A stretch of DNA of 64,000 bases from Tubiluchus corallicola (taxonomy: Eukaryota > Priapulida > Priapulimorpha > Priapulimorphida > Tubiluchidae). Below are positions 59,001-64,000 of this stretch, in pieces (within the stretch, counting starts at the first letter, position 1; the number at the start of each line of letters is the position of its first letter). The translations under genes and the position numbers were made by a program. The notes below the pieces were generated by a model. The model did no database searches, was not told where the DNA came from, and saw only the letters and a program-made list of their open reading frames with translations. The stretch covers positions 354,422 through 418,421 of the forward strand of contig JAQGDQ010002376.1 in NCBI GenBank assembly GCA_030141605.1, read 5' to 3'.

Positions 59001-59144
59001 CTAATCTAATATAATATAATCTAATCTAATCTGATCTGATCTGATCTGATCCGATCCGATCCGATCCGATCCGATCCGATCCGATCCGATCCGATCCGAT
59101 CCGATCCGATCCAATCCAATCCAATCCAATCTAATCCAATCCAG
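59001..59144. repeat. Pentanucleotide microsatellite, CTAAT/CTGAT/CCGAT/CCAAT
   Basis: Five-base units shift in ordered blocks from CTAAT to CTGAT, CCGAT, CCAAT. Confidence 0.95.
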
Positions 59145-60620
59145 TCCATTCTACATGATTCTACTACCTCTACAAATCAAATAACGTGCTCTAATAACGC
59201 GAATGAGTTAGCAATACTCTGAACTCAAAATCGCTTTGCCTTCAAATTTATTGTACTTGTGTGTATTGATTAATAGTAACTAGAGCTATAACAGCCGTAA
59301 ACTTAATGCTGTTTGCGTGTTGAACGCGTTAAGTACTAGTGCCACATTATAATTGTAGGAGAGGACTGAAACGCCTACACTAATCAGTAATGGCTGCTTG
59401 AAATCTTCATATCTGCACAGGCAAGCATGTTTATGGTAAAGTAAAAAGTAACGTGCAAATTGAAAGGAAAACGGGACGATTGGTTAAACCCAACTTCCTT
59501 TTTACGGTCCAAAATATACATTTTCTTGTCTATAACAGTTTCTTATATTTTCTGTTTCTTAAATTTCAATAATTCGCTTGGAATGTTAATTAATGGCAAC
59601 CGAACACAGCTATCGGTTATGTCACAAACTAATCACAATTTGTGCGATGGTACACATCTTCCCTAAGCACGTTTGCGTAAGCGAAGATTGCTATAAGACG
59701 CCGACGTGATGTCACGAAAATTGGCTCTACTGATAAAAAGGGAAAACACTGCTGTTCATGATCATGCTTATTAAGGTGCCGCGCCTATCTGTCGGCCACG
59801 CGAAAGGTGACAAGAAGGCGCCATTACCAGTCTTAGTCGATTCACTGAGCCAGGCATAGCTTTGAACGTTTAACACAATGTAACTGTCCGAGGTAATTAT
59901 TATTTAATATGAGCTTTGGTTTAAAAAGCTATTGCAGTTTTCAGTATTTTAGAGCATACGTTATTTTTAGTCAAATGTCTACACAATGACCCGGTTTTCC
60001 TTTAATTATTGCGACGAGCATTATTCAAAGCTATTTATATTTCCAGAACTATTTTGCTTATGTGACACTAAACCCGCGTGTTACAGTCCATACACGACAG
60101 TTTAAGCTTAGCGCGAATGCAAAAATCTCTAGCATGACGTATTGTTTCTTAATACAACAATTAGAAAATATCATAATACTCTCTAATATAAATGACAGTG
60201 TTGCACAGTTTGCAATGGAATTAATCGATAGAGATAAAGAAAGACATTGATGTCTACTTGAAACGCTTGGTATACACTATAATCGTAGTAGATGAGTTGA
60301 TACGGTCTACGTCAAGGATTCTTGATATTTTGAGGCACGGAGGACAGAAACACGACATTTTGCTTGTAAACAAGGAATGTTATTTTATGTTACTGAATGA
60401 TGATTGTCTCGCACACAACGTATAAGTATCCTTACAAAGTGATGATTGCCTCAAACACAAAGAAAAAGATTATTCTCACAAACATTATGTATATGATCTA
60501 TTCTCACTTTTTTCATGCAACTGTACCCAACTTCTTCAAATTAAACATTTTGCATGACTTTCAAGGGCACGTTGGTGCCTGTGCTTGTACTCCAAAGTGG
60601 TCCGTAAACAATAAGCCAAG
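59145..60620. other. Region without a recognised gene
   Basis: A 62-codon plus frame at 60062-60250 (ends IDRDKERH) has a protein-like tail but no splice evidence. No repeat or RNA is seen. Confidence 0.3.
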
Positions 60621-60689
60621 AGTTCCTATCGGATAGAAACTACGTGTTAGCGTCACGTCATGTCTGATGGCAGGGTTGCTAATGTACAG

Positions 60690-61430
60690 GCTGGAAATTC
60701 TCCTGTTTCTGTAAGTTTTGAAGTTAGAAATTTGGGAATTAGCCATGATTTGGCCCTATGAAAGCTCACATTAATAACATTTGTAAATCGTTTAGTTTAC
60801 TTCTTCGCAGAATTGGCGTAGTTCGTAAATTTATAACATTATCTGCAATTGAGCAACTTGGCTTGACTATTGTATTTTTTATAAATTAATATTCCTGCTT
60901 AAGAAACTAATCGTTTACAACGTCTTCAGAATACTGCTGCAAGAATTGTTACTAAAACTTGACGTTTTGATTATATAACTCGAATCTTAATGGACTAGCT
61001 TCCTGTCAAATAACGTATTATTTTTAAACTATTGCTTATTATCTTTATACGTGCTTTTACCAGTGCAGCTCCACGTGAATGGAATAAATTCTCTTTTAAC
61101 TTGCGATCACACACTGATTTTTACTGTATTAAAATTAGTCTCAAATCTTACCTTTTTACCGTTTTTATCGTTTAATTAATCTGCCTGGTGAATTTTTTAG
61201 TATATATATGCTTGCATTATTGTGTGTTTATAAATTTATAGTAGTCACTAATTCTAAACCTAAATTTTATGTATTATTGTGTACTATAGACACTGAACTA
61301 TTCTGTCGATTTTTGCGCTCTACAAATGATTTATCATTATTACTAAATTATTATTGCCACTACGTCGTGAATGTGTCAGCTTGTCTACGAGTGAGATTCT
61401 AGTTTTAGAGTCCGCCTAGTGCTTCGTAAA
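60690..61430 (+). mobile_element. LINE ORF2 C-terminal remnant (CR1/Jockey-like)
   Basis: Pieces in broken frames: NLGISHDLAL, then MKAHINNICKSFSLLLRRIG, VVRKFITLSAIEQLG, NRLQRLQNTAARIVTKT, and APREWNKFSFNLRSHTDFYC with IKISLKSYLF. These are the post-RT thumb region and the WN...FK tail of a LINE. Several stops and frameshifts. It may belong to the same family as the element at 63172-64000. Confidence 0.75.
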
Positions 61431-63010
61431 TTGTACTCTAACAAAAAACAATTAGTAATATTTAACGTTCAAAGCGAAACCAAATATATGAAGCCATAGC
61501 AGATCCTGTAACGTTAAAGAATAAAGCAGGAAAGCTCATATGTTAAAGATAAATTACTCATACCTTTACTTAAAAGAACGTTGGGCAATGTTCACAGCAG
61601 GAAGTAAACTTCAATCAATGATATACGCAACGTAGAAAAAATTGTCGTGTCAAAAGAGTTAACGTTTTCGTCCAGCAGCTGGCTTCACTTGCAGCTAGTG
61701 CGCGGTTGTTGTATTCAAATACCACAGCATCTTCCAACGTTACCACTCATGTTATAAAGCATGAAGCCAAGGCATGCGCTGTTGGTTTTTAAACGTATTG
61801 TGACATGGTAAATTTATGCGTAAAGAATGCGCAACCAAAGGGGCAGTTTAAAAACTAAACAGGGGCTGCTTGAGTAGGGATTCCGGTCGATAATTGTGGA
61901 CTTTTAGCAGAGAAAACCCCCGAGGTGCGTTTACAGTTGCTGACTACGCATTGAAGAGAACTAGCATTTTTGTTTGAGATTTCTGCATCCATAATAACCA
62001 GTAATTTGTACGCATGAAGTGGTACGTCTACACAAAGAATGGCACACATTAACATAATTTTAAACACGGGAATTACAATAATAAAAATTATATTATAATT
62101 ATAAAATGATCTATAAAAATGATATTATAATTACATACTCAATACGACACGTCAGTGAGTAAACAAATGCCTTTAACATTTTATTGCACTTGTGATAGAT
62201 TGTGTAATAAAAATAAATGTTTTTATAGGTTATCTTACAGATGTATAAAATACGGTAGACCAAGGTCGACACAATATCCTTTGTAAATTCCTTTCATACA
62301 AAGTGTGTGTGAACATCTGAATCTGCCTACCTTATCTCAGCCGGTTCATTGTTTTTTGTGGAATCAACCTTGATTATCATCCGTGTTCTAGTCACGCATT
62401 AGTAATAAGCTTGGTGTTGAAAACTGGGTTAAGGCGTGCACAGTGTGTCGCATCGCACTATATAAAAAAGAGATCTGACCTACATGTCCTGACAATTTGC
62501 AAAGATTCCAGTGATTTTATATTGTTAAGTAGCCCTCTATCAATAACAACGAGTGGGTTTTGATGCTTATTATCCATCTTGTCTGCAGATAAGCGCCTAC
62601 GGTGAAATACCCAACGTAAGTTTGCTTTGGATTCTGAAGAGCGTTGGCAGTAAATGCTTCCATGCACATTTCATCTGCGTAGATAAGCTGATTGACGCAC
62701 ATAACAACAAAATATCCTATTTTAAATTCAGTAATTGTTAATTATTAGATGAGTTAAAATACAGGCGACATTTTACTGCCTTGTCTTGAACCATTTGTAA
62801 CTCTAAAATTATTTCAAACGACATTTTCCCCTCTGACGGACACATTTTTTGCAACATATCGCGCACAAAAATTTTGATTTTAATTACTATAAATTTAGTT
62901 TTAACATCATTTTAATTTGATTAGTCTAGTTTGCCTTTTAGTGTGTTTTGTCTTCAATGCTTCAAGGCTGTTACAATGAGTACTAAGTAATCATATTAAA
63001 AACTGCATTG
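61430..63010. other. Region without a recognised gene
   Basis: Minus frames at 61855-62067 (begins MFKIMLMCAILCVDVPLHAY, signal-like) and 62458-62702 are open, but no splice borders or family resemblance support them. Confidence 0.3.
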
Positions 63011-63014
63011 ATTT

Positions 63015-63165
63015 TAGTGTGAGCGATCTAACATTGGAAATTCAGAATTTGGTTGGCCAGTTATAAGCGATAGAGCTATAAGAGTTTAGACGACTGCCTG
63101 GACCACTGGGGAGTACAATGGCCTACTGGTCTAAGGCATCTGCCCTAGAAGTGCTCTCATGCTCT
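63015..63165 (+). repeat. tRNA-derived SINE-like repeat, copy 2
   Basis: Opens with GTGTGAGCGATCTAACATTG and TTTGGTTGGCCAG as in 29924-30086, then has a good A box (TGGCCTACTGGTCTAAGGCA). The B box is degraded. It ends just before the LINE at 63172. Confidence 0.55.
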
Positions 63166-63171
63166 CATTAT

Positions 63172-64000
63172 TAACAGGACTTAAGGGTAACAAAGCCCCT
63201 GGTGCAGATGGTGTCAGTAATTTTTTTTGTTCAAATTGCCAGTTCCGTCATTTCCAAGCCATTAACTTTAATATATAGTCAATCATTTAATACTGGTATT
63301 TTTCCTGAACAGCTTAAACTCACTAAAGTAATTCCTGTTTATAAATCAAATAATAAAGCTAAGTTATCTAATTATCGACCAATTTTGCTATTAAGTGTTT
63401 TTTCTAAAATACTTGAAAAAATCGCATTTAATCAACTGTCCTATTTTCTTCTACAAAACAAAATTTTATATGACCATCAATTCGGTTTTCGTAGAATCGC
63501 ATTCAACAGCATTAGCATTAATTAAAATAACTAATAAAATTGCAGAGGCGGTTGATAATGATCGGTATGTCTGTGGTCTGTTTATAGATTTATCAAAGAC
63601 ATTTGATACGGTAAATCATTGTATTGTTCTAGACAAATTGCATTATCATGGTATAAGACATTCAGCTCAATCATGGTTCAAAAGTTATCTTTGTGATCGT
63701 CTCCAGTATGTGGAATTAAATGAATGTAAATCCAATACACTTCCAATTAAGCACGGTGTTCCCCAAGGTTCTACTCTAGGGCCACTTTTATTTCTTCTAT
63801 ATATAAGTGATATGCCACTAAGTTGCTCAAATTTAATCTTCAGACTTTTTGCAGATGATACAAACATTTTAAGCCATTCAAATATAGATAACTTGGAGAT
63901 TTTATGAATACCCAGTTAAATAAAGTATCAGAATGGCTGAATGTAAATAAACTCTCACTGAATAATATAAATCAAATTTCATGATTCTAAAAAAAAGGAG
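63172..64000 (+). mobile_element. LINE reverse transcriptase (CR1/Jockey-like), 5' truncated and cut by window edge
   Basis: Starts in the linker just before RT (GNKAPGADGVS). Then KVIPVYKSNNKAKLSNYRPI, LLLSVFSKILEKIAFNQLSY and YDHQFGFR. A one-base frameshift near 63490 follows, then STALALIKITNKIAEAVDND, LFIDLSKTFDTVNH (block A), HGVPQGSTLGPLLFLLYISD (block B), FRLFADDTNIL (catalytic FADD), a second frame break near 63905, and NTQLNKVSEWLNVNKLSLN. Apart from the two frame breaks the domain reads cleanly, so this is a young copy. The VPQGSTLGP box and SEWLNVNKLSLN motif fit the CR1/Jockey group. Confidence 0.85.

Overview
This window is nuclear DNA of an invertebrate-type metazoan. The genes are split by GT-AG introns, and about half of the recognisable sequence is transposon-derived or simple-repeat DNA. 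The DNA is AT-rich by eye. A complete ciliary transition-zone gene (MKS1), a LITAF-domain gene and a RERG-type Ras GTPase confirm an animal. LINEs of both CR1/Jockey and L1/Tx1 types, pogo/Tigger-like and hAT-like DNA elements and tRNA-derived SINEs are consistent with a marine invertebrate, but nothing seen fixes the phylum. No bacterial, CRISPR or operon-like features are present.

Left part (1-24.6 kb). A secreted or surface leucine-rich-repeat protein gene runs off the left edge on the minus strand. About 1 kb away and head-to-head with it, a TATA box precedes a small plus-strand gene of unknown function (coding exons at 4084-4281 and 5107-5328). From 7484 to 21302 lies MKS1 on the minus strand. 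I could rebuild 14 exons that join in frame to 598 codons, ending in a B9 domain. Its introns are packed with short TIR elements (pogo/Tigger-like), a decayed LINE and a microsatellite cruciform. About 370 bp from the MKS1 start, and divergent from it, begins a LITAF-domain gene with a non-coding first exon and three coding exons encoding 285 aa. It carries a PPPY motif and the split zinc knuckle with a hydrophobic insert.

Middle (24.6-42.5 kb). After a gene-poor stretch comes a RERG-like small GTPase on the minus strand, six coding exons and 210 aa. Its G1, G3, G4 and G5 motifs are recognisable. The first coding exon is separated from the second by a 9.8 kb intron. That intron holds LINE 3' ends, two copies of a CAGGGCC-ended TIR element, pentanucleotide and GGT microsatellites, and an unusual higher-order tandem array (39.6-41.4 kb).

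Right part (42.5-64 kb). No confident host gene is seen. It holds a hAT-like short element, a snap-back element built from CGCCAG motifs, a LINE tail, compound microsatellites, a degraded L1/Tx1-type LINE (48.2-50.4 kb), a ~58 bp minisatellite, and a 1.57 kb element bounded by TGTTATGA/TCATAACA that may be a solo LTR. A long GTA/GCA/GTG trinucleotide block, another LINE tail, a tRNA-like SINE and a nearly intact LINE reverse transcriptase cut by the window edge complete it.

Functionally the three recognised genes are unrelated: ciliary transition zone, endosomal membrane, and Ras-family signalling. The only structural link is the compact MKS1/LITAF divergent promoter. I found no convincing new multi-gene system. 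The most notable items are the repeat architectures, the unknown small gene, and the DTGGQ variant in the GTPase.
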